In this document: piece after piece, positions 10,988 through 21,189 of the stretch
How positions within the stretch are numbered: position 1 is the first letter of the stretch
Layout of the letters: each line of letters starts with the position of its first letter
NCBI GenBank assembly: GCA_963969495.1
Contig: OZ018321.1
Coordinates: 192,542,204 to 192,606,203, forward strand
Reading direction: 5' to 3'
Origin: Ceratothoa steindachneri
Taxonomy: Eukaryota; Arthropoda; Malacostraca; Isopoda; Cymothoidae
Length of the DNA stretch: 64,000 nucleotides
The notes under the pieces: model-generated
Told to the model about the DNA's origin: nothing
The model's input: only the letters and a program-made list of their open reading frames with translations
The model's database searches: none
Program-made: the position numbers and the translations under genes

Positions 10988-11312
10988 AGACCCATGGCAG
11001 CACAAAAGAAATCCATTTTTCTTTCTTCATTTAATTTTAACCAACGTTTTGAGGGCCAGCCTCATCTTCTGGGTACTGGAATTATATTCAGTATAAATAC
11101 AAAGTAATACAAAGTAATTCTAATTGACATTGGATAGGTAACATAAAGGGAATGGTCTTACATGTCACTTTTTTGTATAAGTCATGATACTTCAACTATA
11201 GTTGATGGAATTGCATTGGTAGTGGCAACATTACACAAATTAACATGGAAGTGGCAAAGTAAGAGAAACATTAATTTAAATTAACATGAAATTGGAAAAG
11301 TAAGGGAACCAT

Positions 11313-11882
11313 CTAATGTGCAATATATAATGGGAAAGACGAAGTTTGGTCGTTAAGTGTAGGTTTATTATCTAAACTATATATGGATTCAAGGATTCGG
11401 AAATCAGAGAGGGTATTAGCTGTAGAGACTATAGAAAAGTCTTCGAGTTTTACCTGTAAATTGCAAGAATTGGCGTGGAGTCGGATGAGAGAAGAATCAG
11501 GTTTAGCTAGGGGCAAACCCGTACGGCAGGACCTCCCGGCGTGCTGTTCAGCTCTTGAATGGAGAGTTCGGCTAGTAGAGCCAATGTAGGTTGCATCGCA
11601 CGAAGGACACTGGTAATTATATACGAGAGATAAACGACACGCATCAGGAAGGCGATCTTTATAACGAAAGAGCGAGCCAGTCGTATAGTGGTTTGGGGTG
11701 ATTATTTTGAGGTCCAAAAAGGGCAGATTTTTTTGGATAATCGAGCGTATTTCAACAGTCATCTTTGATGTTTGTGGGCCAAAGAAGGGTAACGACCAGA
11801 AGTGTAAGAGTTTATTAACGGTGGCTTTATCTTCAGTCGGATTAAGGAAATGATCAAGACATTTCCTTATGCGGTTTTCCAT
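11313..11882 (-). pseudogene. PLE C-terminal domain with GIY-YIG endonuclease
   Basis: A 189-codon frame that overlaps the end of the RT frame by 29 bases in another phase. The N-terminal half (NRIRKCLDHFLNP...IRSIIQKNLPFLDLKIITPN) is the linker after the RT thumb. Residues about 86-115 hold LVYNYQCPSCDATYIGSTSR, the GIY-YIG core with a CPSC metal-binding-like pair, followed by TLHSRAEQH. It ends FPLYIAH. This domain makes the target nick for PLE insertion. As it stands it lacks an in-frame RT and is not expressed as a full protein. Confidence 0.8.
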
Positions 11883-12432
11883 AAAAAAGTTTGGGATCCG
11901 TTGTCTTGAAAAAATTTCTTAGGAAAGAAAACTTTTCATCTAATACACTTGTAGATAATCCGTTGGGGGTGCGGGTTAAATTGATGTCTAAATAAGACAG
12001 GCAGCCATTGTTTTCTATGTCCATTGTGAATTGGAGTTTAGGATGCTGCTTGTTAAGGAATTCAAGAAATTTAGATGCATGTTGTTCTTTACGAAACAAG
12101 ATTATGCAGTCGTTAATGAAACTCCTATAAAATACTGGGGCGAATTCTTTGGGGCAAGCTTGGAGCCAAGAGGCTTCATGGAAACAGAGGAAGATATTGG
12201 CAAAAGTTGGACCTAACGGAAGTCCCATCCCGACCCCTTCTTTTTGAAGGTAAAGTTCGTTATTAAAGAGAAAATAGGAATTGGAAACGGAAAAATCAAG
12301 AAGAGAACGAAATTGTACTTGGTCAAATTGTAAAAAATGTTGAGAAGTAGTGAGAATTTTAAGTAAAATAATGTCATTTGTTTCTTGTAATGGAATGTTT
12401 GTGAATAGATTTGTAATGTCAAAGCTTGCCAT
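11854..12432 (-). pseudogene. PLE reverse transcriptase domain with altered active site
   Basis: A 192-codon frame. It starts with MASFDITNLFTNIPL (motif A, catalytic D5), then LQKEGVGMGLPLGPTFANIF (motif B). The catalytic motif C, normally YVDD, reads FINDC, so the first aspartate is asparagine. LSYLDINLTR and the ending FYGKPHKEMS follow. The same ending, in inverted orientation, opens the plus-strand copy at 13580. The frame shifts at the 3' end into the GIY-YIG frame. The active-site change plus the frameshift indicate a dead enzyme. Confidence 0.8.
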
Positions 12433-12724
12433 GGTATACTTGTGAGGAGTAGGAAGGCTGGAGATTTGCTCAAGTAAGTCATAGGAATTACGGAGGAGGA
12501 ATTTATTTGTTGTTGGGGAGAAAGAAGAGGCACCAAATATTTTGCTAGGGCATAGGATGGTGTGTTTATAGCAGAAAAAATGGGTCGCGATGGATTAGAT
12601 GGTTTGTTTTATTTTCGGTAGGCCATACAAAATACCTGGGGCGGAACCTGAAGCAAAAAGACGAGAATATGTCTGCGGATCAATAAGGTTTAGTTTCTTA
12701 AATTTGGATAGTACACGGTTAATT

Positions 12725-12970
12725 TTATCCTGTTTTATACATTATATATTTAATAGATGATTTGAGCTTAAAAAAATTTGTAACAACGGAAAGGATAGTG
12801 TGCAATTTTGAGATGTAGTCAACTTTATTCAAAATTACTACACCATTACCTTTGTCGGGCCGGCAAATTACTAAAGACTTGTCCTGAGCCAACTTTTTTA
12901 GATATTTTATGTCTGTTCTTTTAATAACTGTGCTAAAGAATTTAAAGGAATTGAAGTTATAAAAGTACAT
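12725..12970 (-). pseudogene. PLE N-terminal region fragment
   Basis: An 81-codon frame with SFKFFSTVIKRTDIKYLKKL and SLVICRPDKGNGVVILNK. The RPDKG-VVILN motif lies near the start of the RT in PLE proteins, so this piece belongs upstream of 12432. Frameshifts around 12720-12440 separate them. Confidence 0.7.
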
Positions 12971-13552
12971 GAATGCAATGGATTGGATGGAGCTTTTTTA
13001 TGTGCTCAAAGTTGCTTATATTATTATTGTTAGCAATTGTTTTGAGAGAAGCCGTAAGTTTCTCAAAGGCCTGAAAGTATTTATGGAAATTGAGTTTACA
13101 AATGGGGAGAGCAAATTTAAGGCCAAATGCTAGGAATATATTGAGACGAGGGGAAAAGAGATTTCGAAGAGAAGTTAAATATTACACGGGAAGGATCGTC
13201 AAGGGTTTAAACTATCATGAATTCCTAAGCGGGCTAATTTACGTTTCTAAATGTTCCATACGTTGGCGATGTACCGCGAGATAGTCTCCTTTATATATCG
13301 GTTAACAAGAATTATTTCAATGTTAGTTAACTCAATTTTCATTTGATTTAAATGCATAGAGACAATATTGGAGGGTTTAAATAAATTAGTATTTTAAAAT
13401 TAAGTTCTTCATTTAAAAGCCTACCCTGCCTGCCATTTTTTGTAAAATTGCTTTCATTGTAGGCTCTTCTTGTAGAGTCTATGGCGGAGAAATTTAGGGT
13501 AAATCTCGTAAGTTTGACAATGTTTTAGGAAGGAAATGTCCAGCTTTTCTGA

Positions 13553-14815
13553 AGAAATTTTTTCAAGACAACGGATTCCCAAACTTTTTTATGGAAAACC
13601 GCATAAGGAAATGTCTTGATCATTTCCTTAATCCGACTGAAGATAAAGCCACCGTTAATAAACTCTTACACTTCTGGTCGGTACCCTTCTTTGGCCGACA
13701 AACATCAAAGATGACTGTTGAAATAGGCTTGATTATCTAAAAGAATTGCCTTTTTGGATCTCAAAATAATCACCCCAAACCACTATACGACAGGCTCGTT
13801 CTTTCGTTATAAAGATCGCCTTCCTGATGCGTGTCGTTCATCTCTCGTATATAATTACCTGTGTCCTTCGTGCGATGCGACCTATATTGGCTCTATCAGC
13901 CGAACTCTCCATTCAAGAGTTGCCTTTCTTCTGGGCTCAGTTGGCATACACCAGGTCTCCCAGGGTTTCGTTGCTGAAGGCCCTTCTCTCTTCCGAATGG
14001 GTACCATGGAACCCCCCCCCCCCCCCGAGGTCACACGGGGTCGAGTCTTTGCGGACGCTTCAGAGAAAGCTATGCGTTTGGTTTCCCCCCGGGCTACCCT
14101 CTTCTCCTTCGTGTTCCATTCCCCTTGCCCGGCCTTTGTGGGCGAATTCATTGCCCTCCTTTTCGCCACCCTTAGCTTCCCATATACCCGTCCCTTCAGT
14201 GACTCGACCGCCAGTGTCTCCATGATTAATAAGGAAAAAGTCTTGCCTTGTGTTATGTCCTATGTCGCGGGCTTAATTTTGATTTTGTCCCATTATATAT
14301 TTTTGTTTCGCAGACCAAGAGTCACGTGGGTCTCGACATCGTCGAATCCTGAGGATTTACCATCGCGGTCAAGTCTGTGGGGGCGCGAGAGTCGTGACGT
14401 AGGACTCTCATTGTCAACCCACACTTAACGACCAAACTTCGTCTTTCCCATTACATATTGCATGTTAGATGGTTCCCTTACTTTACCACCTTCATGTTAA
14501 TTTAAATTAATGCTTCCCTTACTTTGCCACTTTCATGTTGATTGGTGTAATGCTGCTATTACCAATGCAACTCCATCAACTATAGTTGTAGTATCATGAC
14601 TTATACAAAAAAGTGACATGTAAGACCATTCCCCTTATGTTACCTATCCAATGTCAATTGGAATTACTTTGTATTACTTTGTATTAGAATTATTTTTTAT
14701 TTATACTAAATATAATTCCAGTACCCAAAAGATGAGGCTGGCCCTCGAAACGTTGGTTAAGATTAAATGAAGAAAAAAAAATGCATTTATTTTGTGCTGC
14801 CATGGTTCTCTTATA
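13553..14815 (+). mobile_element. Truncated PLE copy, plus strand, facing the minus copy
   Basis: Begins within the sequence that encodes the RT end (CAAACTTTTTTATGGAAAAC) and runs to the PLE 3' end (CTGCCATGGTTCTCTTATAT). It is an inverted copy of 10985-11925 except that about 210 bp inside the GIY-YIG region are replaced by about 490 bp of foreign RNase H-like sequence (13918-14410). The 3' terminus is directly followed by the IS630/mariner-type transposon. Confidence 0.75.
13754..14428 (+). CDS. Chimeric ORF: PLE GIY-YIG fused to an RNase H-like domain
   Basis: A 224-codon open frame. Residues 1-55 are PLE: PNHYTTGSFFRYKDRLPDAC, then the GIY-YIG core CPSCDATYIGSISRTLHSR. From residue 56 it changes to unrelated sequence with RNase H-like order: FADAS (99-103), EFIALLFA (131-138), DSTASV (150-155) and NPEDLPSR (198-205). 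These could supply the D-E-D-D catalytic set. The NPxDxPSR motif is known from RNase H domains of DIRS-type and some other reverse-transcribing elements. The C-terminal PLE part is absent. A run of C residues near 14013 gives a proline stretch. The ORF is open throughout, but it probably arose by insertion and may not be expressed. Confidence 0.55.
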   Translation: MDLKIITPNHYTTGSFFRYKDRLPDACRSSLVYNYLCPSCDATYIGSISRTLHSRVAFLLGSVGIHQVSQGFVAEGPSLFRMGTMEPPPPPEVTRGRVFADASEKAMRLVSPRATLFSFVFHSPCPAFVGEFIALLFATLSFPYTRPFSDSTASVSMINKEKVLPCVMSYVAGLILILSHYIFLFRRPRVTWVSTSSNPEDLPSRSSLWGRESRDVGLSLSTHT

Positions 14816-16616
14816 TACCGGGTGTCCCAGAAAAAAAGTTAACCGTACTTTGAATTAGCATAACTCAAAAACTATTGGAGACTTTTGGATCCTGCAAAAT
14901 GTGTTTTATTTAGCAACTATTTATCTGTCGATTCTATAAATTTCATTAAATTTTCTTTTATGATTTTAAAACACTAATGGGTTTAGTGGAGGCTATCAAA
15001 TATATGTTTGCGCAAGGAAGTAAAATAATGAAACGAAGCCTAGGAAGGTTAGGCCACCGTGCACTTTCAAGAGAAGCGTAGGGAGCCTAAGGTAGCGTAG
15101 GTCACTGTGCGATTCTTCAAGCAATGCCTAGGCCATTTTACAGTGGTTTTTCAGCCATGCTGTTGTTTGGTCTCGTCATTATTGCTTACTAAGCAAATCA
15201 AAGCGTTTCTGTGTAAAAGTTTACTTCCATAGAACCTTTTTAATCATGCAAAAGATCAACGCACATTTACAAACTTTATTAAGACTGGCAGTATTAAACA
15301 AGTACAAGATTCATTGGAACAACGTTTTCCAGGTAGGCACCCACCAAGCAAGCCCACAATCGGGAAAAATGTTCACAAATACGCACAGGAAGGACCATAC
15401 TTAAATCTAAACAAAGGTCACTCGGGTCGTATGAGAATAACAGAAAATATCGAAAATGTTCCGATGACACTTCTTCAAAATCCACATGTATCAGTCAGAA
15501 AGAATGGGTTGCAATTGTCAAACTCATCATTTAACTACATTATTAAACATGACTCAAAATGGCATCTCTATAAGATGCATGCAAGACACCAGCTTCTTGA
15601 AACTGATTTTCCTCGTCGTAGACAATTTGAAGAATGGCTTCTCCTTAAATCTGCTCGTTTCTTGGAAAACATTGTGATTGGTGATGAGGCAGCCTTTTTC
15701 ATGAATGGAAAGGTAAATAGCCATAACATTCGGCAGTATGCGCCGCTGAACATCGCCCCCCATCCTCCCCAGCATTCAACTTTGACACACGTATTTGGCA
15801 GCAGAAAGTATCTCTGTGGATCGGAATATGCGAGAATGGCTACCTTGTTGGCCCATTGTTTTACGAGAATAACTTGAATAGTGCTGCCTACCTGAGCATG
15901 ATCCACGAAAGGATCTTCCCGGAACTCCGCCAGATTTACGGCAATCAATTCAATAGACTTTGGTGGATTCAGGACGGCACACCAGTTCATAGACAGCTTG
16001 ATGTAAGAACAAAACTAAGAGAAACGTTTGACAACCACATTGTCTCGCTAAATAATGCAATTGAATGGCCCCCAAGATCCCCTGACTTAACACTGTGAGA
16101 TTATTTCTTATGGGGATATCGCGAGAATAAAGTGTATTCTACTCCAGCACAAAGCATAGCCAGTTAAGCAATAGTATCACACGTGAAGTCAATAGACTTA
16201 AGGAAATTCACAAGTTAATAAAATAGGTTGTTCAATCAATGCGATCAAAGGCGCAACTGTGCTTGGAAAAAAATGAAGGACATGTGGAAGGAAACGGTGC
16301 TTAGGAAATTAAAAAATGAATTTCTATTACTCATATGAAGAGGTGTTAGTAATTGTTAAAAATGGATTTAAATATATTTGTTAATATTAACTTCGTGGTT
16401 TCATTATTTTACTTCCTTGCGCAAACATATTTTTGATAGCCTCCACTAAACCCATTATTGTATTAATATCATGAAAGGGAATTTAATGAAATTTTCAGAA
16501 TCAATAGATAAATAGTTGTTAAATTTGTTTTGTTTTGCAGGACTCTAAAATCTCCAATAGGTTTTGAGTTATACAAATTCAAAGTACGGTTAACTTTTTT
16601 CTGGGACACCTTGTAT
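14815..16616 (+). mobile_element. IS630/Tc1-mariner superfamily transposon with long TIRs
   Basis: Terminal inverted repeats of about 220 bp (14815-15034 and 16396-16616) begin TATACCGGGTGTCCCAG and TATACAAGGTGTCCCAG and include GGTTTAGTGGAGGCTATCAA at their inner ends. TA dinucleotides flank both ends, fitting TA target choice. The total of about 1.8 kb holds one transposase gene. The element sits exactly at the 3' end of the plus-strand PLE copy. Confidence 0.85.
15240..16180 (+). pseudogene. Mariner-type (DDE) transposase pseudogene
   Basis: The frame 15314-15877 reads FPGRHPPSKPTIGKNVHKYA, then HLYKMHARHQL and FLENIVIGDEAAFFMNGKVN, holding the first catalytic aspartate in GDE. After a frameshift (15856-16098) come GPLFYENNLN, LWWIQDGTPVHRQLD with the second aspartate, and EWPPRSPDLTL. 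A stop then precedes DYFLWGYREN, which would carry the third acidic residue. This layout matches a widespread arthropod family of mariner-type transposases about 340-380 aa long. One frameshift and stops inactivate it. Confidence 0.8.
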
Positions 16617-16648
16617 ATTAAAACTCCGGACTATAAAGAACGGATCAC

Positions 16649-16652
<4 letters not shown>

Positions 16653-16741
<89 letters not shown>
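16653..16741. repeat. (TA)n microsatellite, left of palindrome
   Basis: About 44 TA units, directly abutting the left arm of the palindrome at 16742-17105. Confidence 0.95.
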
Positions 16742-16744
<3 letters not shown>

Positions 16745-17102
16745 TAATGCAATATCGCAAGAAAAGATGAGGAATTAAACCACATTCTCCGGACACAATT
16801 TAATTTAGAACAGTTTCGGTGTATCTCACACCCTTTTTCAACTGACACTGGATAGAAAATATAAGAAAAGTGCTTACAAACATAACACAGGGTCAGGTCG
16901 TGAAAGATCCCCTCTTTTTTCCCCCTGATTAGCCACAAGTAGGGGATTGGGGAAAAAAAGAGGGGATCTTTCATGACCTGACCCTGTGTTATGTTTGTAA
17001 GCACTTTTCTTATATTTTCTATCCAGTGTCAGTTGAAAAAGGGTGTGAGATACACCGAAACTGTTCTAAATTAAATTGTCTTCGGAGAATGTGGTTTATT
17101 TC

Positions 17103-17105
<3 letters not shown>
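16742..17105. repeat. TA-flanked palindrome, probably paired PLE termini
   Basis: Arms of about 170 bp: 16742-16930 is the reverse complement of about 16950-17105. Shared blocks include CACATTCTCCG, GTATCTCACACCC, GACACTGGATAGAAAATATA and CATAACACAGGGTCAGG. On the plus strand the right arm holds GGGTGTGAGATACACCGAAAC, a stem-loop followed by GAAAC as in the other PLE tails here. The two arms differ by small indels. The whole could fold into a long hairpin. Assignment to PLE is inferred from the motif and from the adjoining TA tracts. Confidence 0.7.

Positions 17106-17165
<60 letters not shown>
17106..17165. repeat. (TA)n microsatellite, right of palindrome
   Basis: About 30 TA units at the right edge of the palindrome. 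Confidence 0.95.
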
Positions 17166-17171
<6 letters not shown>

Positions 17172-18943
17172 TGATCAATTGTTTGATTCCGGTTTATTTA
17201 TTTTTTGAGTCTAAATTTGTCCTCAGTCCCTTCCGAAGTTACAAGGAAACACAACCTACTGCTTGACTGCATGGCCCGATGGAAGACTAGCTGAAACTGA
17301 AGCTAGGTGGTGTACACTACTTGCCAATGCATTATAATAATCCCATTATCAAATGTGTATTTGCATAATAAGGAAAAGTGCAATGCCCAAAGTTATGGTG
17401 TGTGGTTCACACTGCACGGGTGAGTGAAAGCGATCCCGACTGCGACGGCAAAAGTGAAGGTCAAAATAACGAATTGATACAGTTCTCTTTTAAGGCTGTT
17501 AAATTGGTCTATTCGGTACAGTCATTTAAAAGAGTACCAGGCCTCCCCCCCCCCCCCTCCCTCCTTGGACGCTCCATGAGCGCCAATGGTTCAGAAGAGC
17601 TGTTCTTTGTCTCTCACCTCTCTTTTCATTTCATTTCATTTACTTGGAGGTGATGAAAGGCTCTTCCAGCCGTGCCCGATGCAGCGGGTAAAGCATGTAC
17701 TTTTTAGCACCTTATTTCTTCCCTCTCTTATTATTACCCTGCGTTACAAAGTGACCTTGTTAGGTTAAGAGCAGATCGGTACCGTCATTTGATATTCATT
17801 AAAGCAATTTCCGAAAATTAATCTCGTAAGACCGTTTTATACCAACTTATTTAACGTACCCAAATATCGTGAATGATTACGTGAATGATTACATCAGTTT
17901 TTTTTTCTTGGATTAAAAAATCTCGGAACGCAAACTTCTAACCAAGGATCCGAGGAAGGGCGGGGCAAGGGTTTAGTGCATATCTACTATATTTTCAGCC
18001 TGGGTAAAGGCCGGTTCGTGAACTATTACTATTGCTCCTATTAATGATACCACTACTACTACTAATACCTCTACTACAACTATTACTACTGCTAATACTA
18101 CTGTACTTTCGGAGAATAAGAAAAGATGCGAGTCAATAATTAGTCGGTAAACAAATAACCCGTTTGTTCATCGTAAGGAGACTGCAATGTTCGTTCGTCC
18201 AAAGTGACGCTTCGGAGAAAAAATAAACCAATTTCAAAATCAACGTTGGGCTAAAGCACTTAACGAATAAATAAACTGAGTTAACAATTATTTTTACAGT
18301 AGATGTTTATAAAAATCGCTAAGGGTTTCACCACTCATCTAAGATTCTTTTTATTTATTTTTCAGTGCGGACCTACAGTTTAGAGTGGGATCCGAACCAT
18401 GAAAATGAGAACTCTAAACCTTAGGACCTACTTCGATTCCGTACTTTGGATCACATCTTTTCGTATTATATAAATGCCATAATTTTCTAGAACAACTGAA
18501 TATCAACGGCGATCTTCGAGATGCACTGGTGGCTTCGAGTGGTGTATATTTTGCTAGTGTTGTTTTCTGAGGGTGTGAAGTGGAGTGAAGGGGATGCTGT
18601 AGAAGGGATGAGAGGGGAACGGATACTTTTTATTATTTAACAAAGCAGGTCAAAACCGCGGTGGCCTCCTCATGGGAAAAGGGAGAGAGAGTGAGGTCGT
18701 AAGGGTGTAATGGGGCATGGGTGCCAGTAATGATTTTGGTCGAGGGGTGATAAGCAGTTAGGGCGTTTTAGTTGAGAGGCGGCGAGCGGCTCATTATAGG
18801 AGAGGTCGGGTTTCCACTACTGAGAGTCGGTCTCCGGTTCGAAGAAACCCATCAGCGCTGTGGTCACTCGCTCTTCCTTCGCTCTACGCGGGTGACCTCA
18901 TGAAGGATATGAATGGGCTGTTCAAAGCCACGTTGGGAACAGG
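17166..18943. other. Unassigned sequence with small simple repeats
   Basis: No protein signal recognised. An imperfect ACT/CTA trinucleotide run lies at about 18040-18112 and a short C run at 17545. The 91-codon frame at 17378-17653 shows no known domain. Confidence 0.5.
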
Positions 18944-18947
18944 TCTT

Positions 18948-18995
<48 letters not shown>
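18944..18995. repeat. (CT)n microsatellite, left of LINE tail
   Basis: About 26 CT units with minor TT interruptions. A LINE fragment follows without spacer, and another (CT)n follows that fragment. Confidence 0.95.
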
Positions 18996-18998
<3 letters not shown>

Positions 18999-19532
18999 GC
19001 CGTGCAATTTTGGAGTCCTTCATTTCGAAAGCACATCGCGAGATTGGAACGCGTACAAGCCGAGGCAACCAAACTGATTCCCTCTATCAGACATAAAAGT
19101 TATGAAGATAGATTAAGGTAATTAGATCTGTTCTCGTTAGAAACCCGTAGACTGCGTGGTCAGCTCATCGAAGTTTTCAAAATACTTTGAGGGTTCGACA
19201 ATGTTGACTTCAGGGATATTTTCACACTTGTTGAAAGCAGAACAAGAAATCACGGCTTTAAACTTGAACTGAAGCGTTACAACCGCGATCTGTGTGGAAA
19301 ATTTTTCACGTACAGTATATGCGGTAGTTGGAACGCACTTTCAGTGGAAGTTGTCAACAGTGAATCTGTTGACCAGTTAAAGTCAAGACTAGACAGGGTC
19401 TTGAAAAATGGCCGTTTAAGGACGTAAAGCATTTGAGCAGAGATGTACCCGCTCGACTGCTAGTCCAAAGGTACCCTCATTGAATGGACCGTAAGGTCTT
19501 CTAGGGTACTTACTTTCCTTGTTACTCCTTGT

Positions 19533-19534
<2 letters not shown>
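18996..19534 (+). pseudogene. 5'-truncated LINE copy inserted in a (CT)n tract
   Basis: Encodes the last roughly 145 codons of the same protein as the 689-codon ORF at 32918-34987: YAVQFWSPSFRKHIARLERV, then LIPSIRHKSYEDRLR, a stop, LDLFSLETRRLRGQLIEVFK and FTYSICGSWNALSVEVVNSE. Two in-frame stops and other substitutions are present. The 3' untranslated part matches 32819-32915 inverted and ends with two copies of the decamer CCTTGTTACT before the CT repeat. This is the classic pattern of a 5'-truncated LINE. Confidence 0.9.

Positions 19535-19594
<60 letters not shown>
19535..19594. repeat. (CT)n microsatellite, right of LINE tail
   Basis: About 30 CT units beginning directly after the LINE 3' terminus. 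Confidence 0.95.
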
Positions 19595-19595
<1 letters not shown>

Positions 19596-19785
19596 ATATT
19601 CACTCCTAGCTGGGGTTAATCTTTTACACTCAAAATGCAGTATCTAATTGTAGGCGAATCCCCCTTGTTAATGCTGATATCTGAGTGATTTCATGTCATC
19701 TCGTTACCAACGCTCGTGGCTTACAGATTCCACACATTTTTACTTCTATGTTAACCAATTGCTTTACAAATCACTCCTTACAACC

Positions 19786-19965
19786 TTTTTGCTGGATATG
19801 TCATCTTTCCGTTTTGCTGGGTATACCTTCTTTCTTTTTTGCTGGATATGCATGCTTTCCTTTTTGCTGGTTATACCTTTTTTACGTTTTGCTTGATATG
19901 CCTGTTTTCTTTCCTTATTAGTGGATATTCATGCTTTCCCTTTTGCTGGAGATGCTTTCTTTCCT
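19786..19965. repeat. Minisatellite with a unit of about 34 bp
   Basis: About five to six imperfect units around TTTTGCTGGATATG and TGCTTTCC, alternating with GGTATACCTTCTTTC variants. It is open in two frames, giving repeats such as FCWI and LLDM, but I see no sign that it is a gene. Confidence 0.75.
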
Positions 19966-20099
19966 GATACAAGAACTTATATTAAATAAACTAAAAAAAA
20001 TATATATATAAACTTGCAAAATAAATGAACAATTCTAGAAGTTTTGGAAAGTCATCTGGCAGCAATTTTTCTCAGTAGGTAAGAACTGTACAACCGTCA

Positions 20100-21005
20100 T
20101 TGTTGTCGTACTCACTCTGCCGAGATGCCAGCACACGTGAAAGTGACTCCTGAGCTCTGTCAAAGAACTGTTCACTTTTAAGAAGTCGAAGAGGACTTTG
20201 CAATTTCAAGAAAGTTAGGAAGGTCCAAGAGTGTGATTTCATGCGTTCTGAAGTTATATGTACATACATTGAAAACAAAACCTATAAATCTTTTAAAATA
20301 GTCGATCCTCCCTGCAAGACCACCGTCCGAGAAGACGGAACTATGAAGTGCTTCTTCATGAAGGATCCCTTCGAGACTGCAGCAGGAATTTCTCGAAAAT
20401 TAAGACCAATGGGTGCAAAGAAGTGGGACATTTCATAGTGTCCCGCCGCCTCAATGCATCTGGTTTAAAAACTCGTTCTCCAGCGACCAAACCACTTATC
20501 AGTAAGAAGAACCAGAAGGCTAAACTCGAATATGCTGAAGCTCATGTTGTTTGGAGGAATGTAGATTGGGAGAGAATCATTTCAGCGAAGAAACTGAGTT
20601 TAACTAAATTGGATCTGAAGGCAAACGCTTTGTTAGACACGCTGCAAGTGACAGACTTAACAATTAAGGTTCTAAAAAGTCGACCAATCATGGAGGAGCC
20701 AGATCATGGTACGGGGGATGTTTTAGGCTGAAGTAGTTGTTCCGCTAGTGCGAATAATTGGAACTGTAAATACGGATGTGTACCTAATTCTCGTACAAAA
20801 AACATGCCATACCTTCACTCCGAGCATCTTTGAACCAGCCAGCATTATTTAGACAGGACAACGCGCCATGCGATGCTGCAAAGCGAGTAAACTATTATTT
20901 CGAACAAGAAGATACCGAAATGAAGAAGTGGCATGCATAGAGCCCAGACCTGAACCCAGTTGAGAACCTCTGGAGAAAAAGTTCGAGACCAGCAGCTTTG
21001 CACGT
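20100..21005 (+). pseudogene. Tc1-like transposase pseudogene
   Basis: Reading across frames: an N-terminal HTH region (20241-20438), then FIVSRRLNASGLKTRSPATK, KNQKAKLEYAEAHVVWRNVD and WERIISAKK, where the catalytic WSDE motif would be (degraded). Further on come PSIFEPA and NYYFEQEDTEMKKWHA, a stop, and SPDLNPVENLWRK, which keeps the third catalytic glutamate in PVENLW. The order and spacing are those of Tc1-like transposases (about 340 aa). Several frameshifts and stops make it non-functional. No clear terminal repeats were found. Confidence 0.75.
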
Positions 21006-21189
21006 ACTTTTCTTACCCTAACTTCACAACTTTATTTAAAGATCACTCCTTACAAACCTTCTTCGTGATACGACCTCGTTGCTATTGCGCTTAATCTTTG
21101 TAAAAAAAAACCCCCTTCCTTCAGCCCCTCGAGTGCTAGCGGTCTAAGAGGTTTAGTGAGAGGAAAGTGGTGGTAAAGGAATGGCCTCA

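Larger units (their letters stand above)
10985..13545 (-). mobile_element. Penelope-like element, minus strand, near full length
   Basis: Most complete PLE in the window. Minus-strand order: N-terminal LVICRPDKGNGVVILNK (12725-12970), the SAPGILYGLPKI block (about 12620), the RT at 12432-11854 and the C-terminal domain plus GIY-YIG at 11882-11313. The 3' untranslated region runs to the (TA)n at 10984. Its 5' end near 13545 meets a truncated plus-strand copy starting about 13553, giving an inverted pair as known for Penelope insertions. Frameshifts separate all parts. Confidence 0.8.

Noticed and set aside
13754..14428. Endogenous hepadna-like virus as source of the RNase H-like part
   Set aside because: The NPxDxPSR motif is shared by several reverse-transcribing groups and no polymerase or capsid sequence accompanies it, so the source cannot be named.
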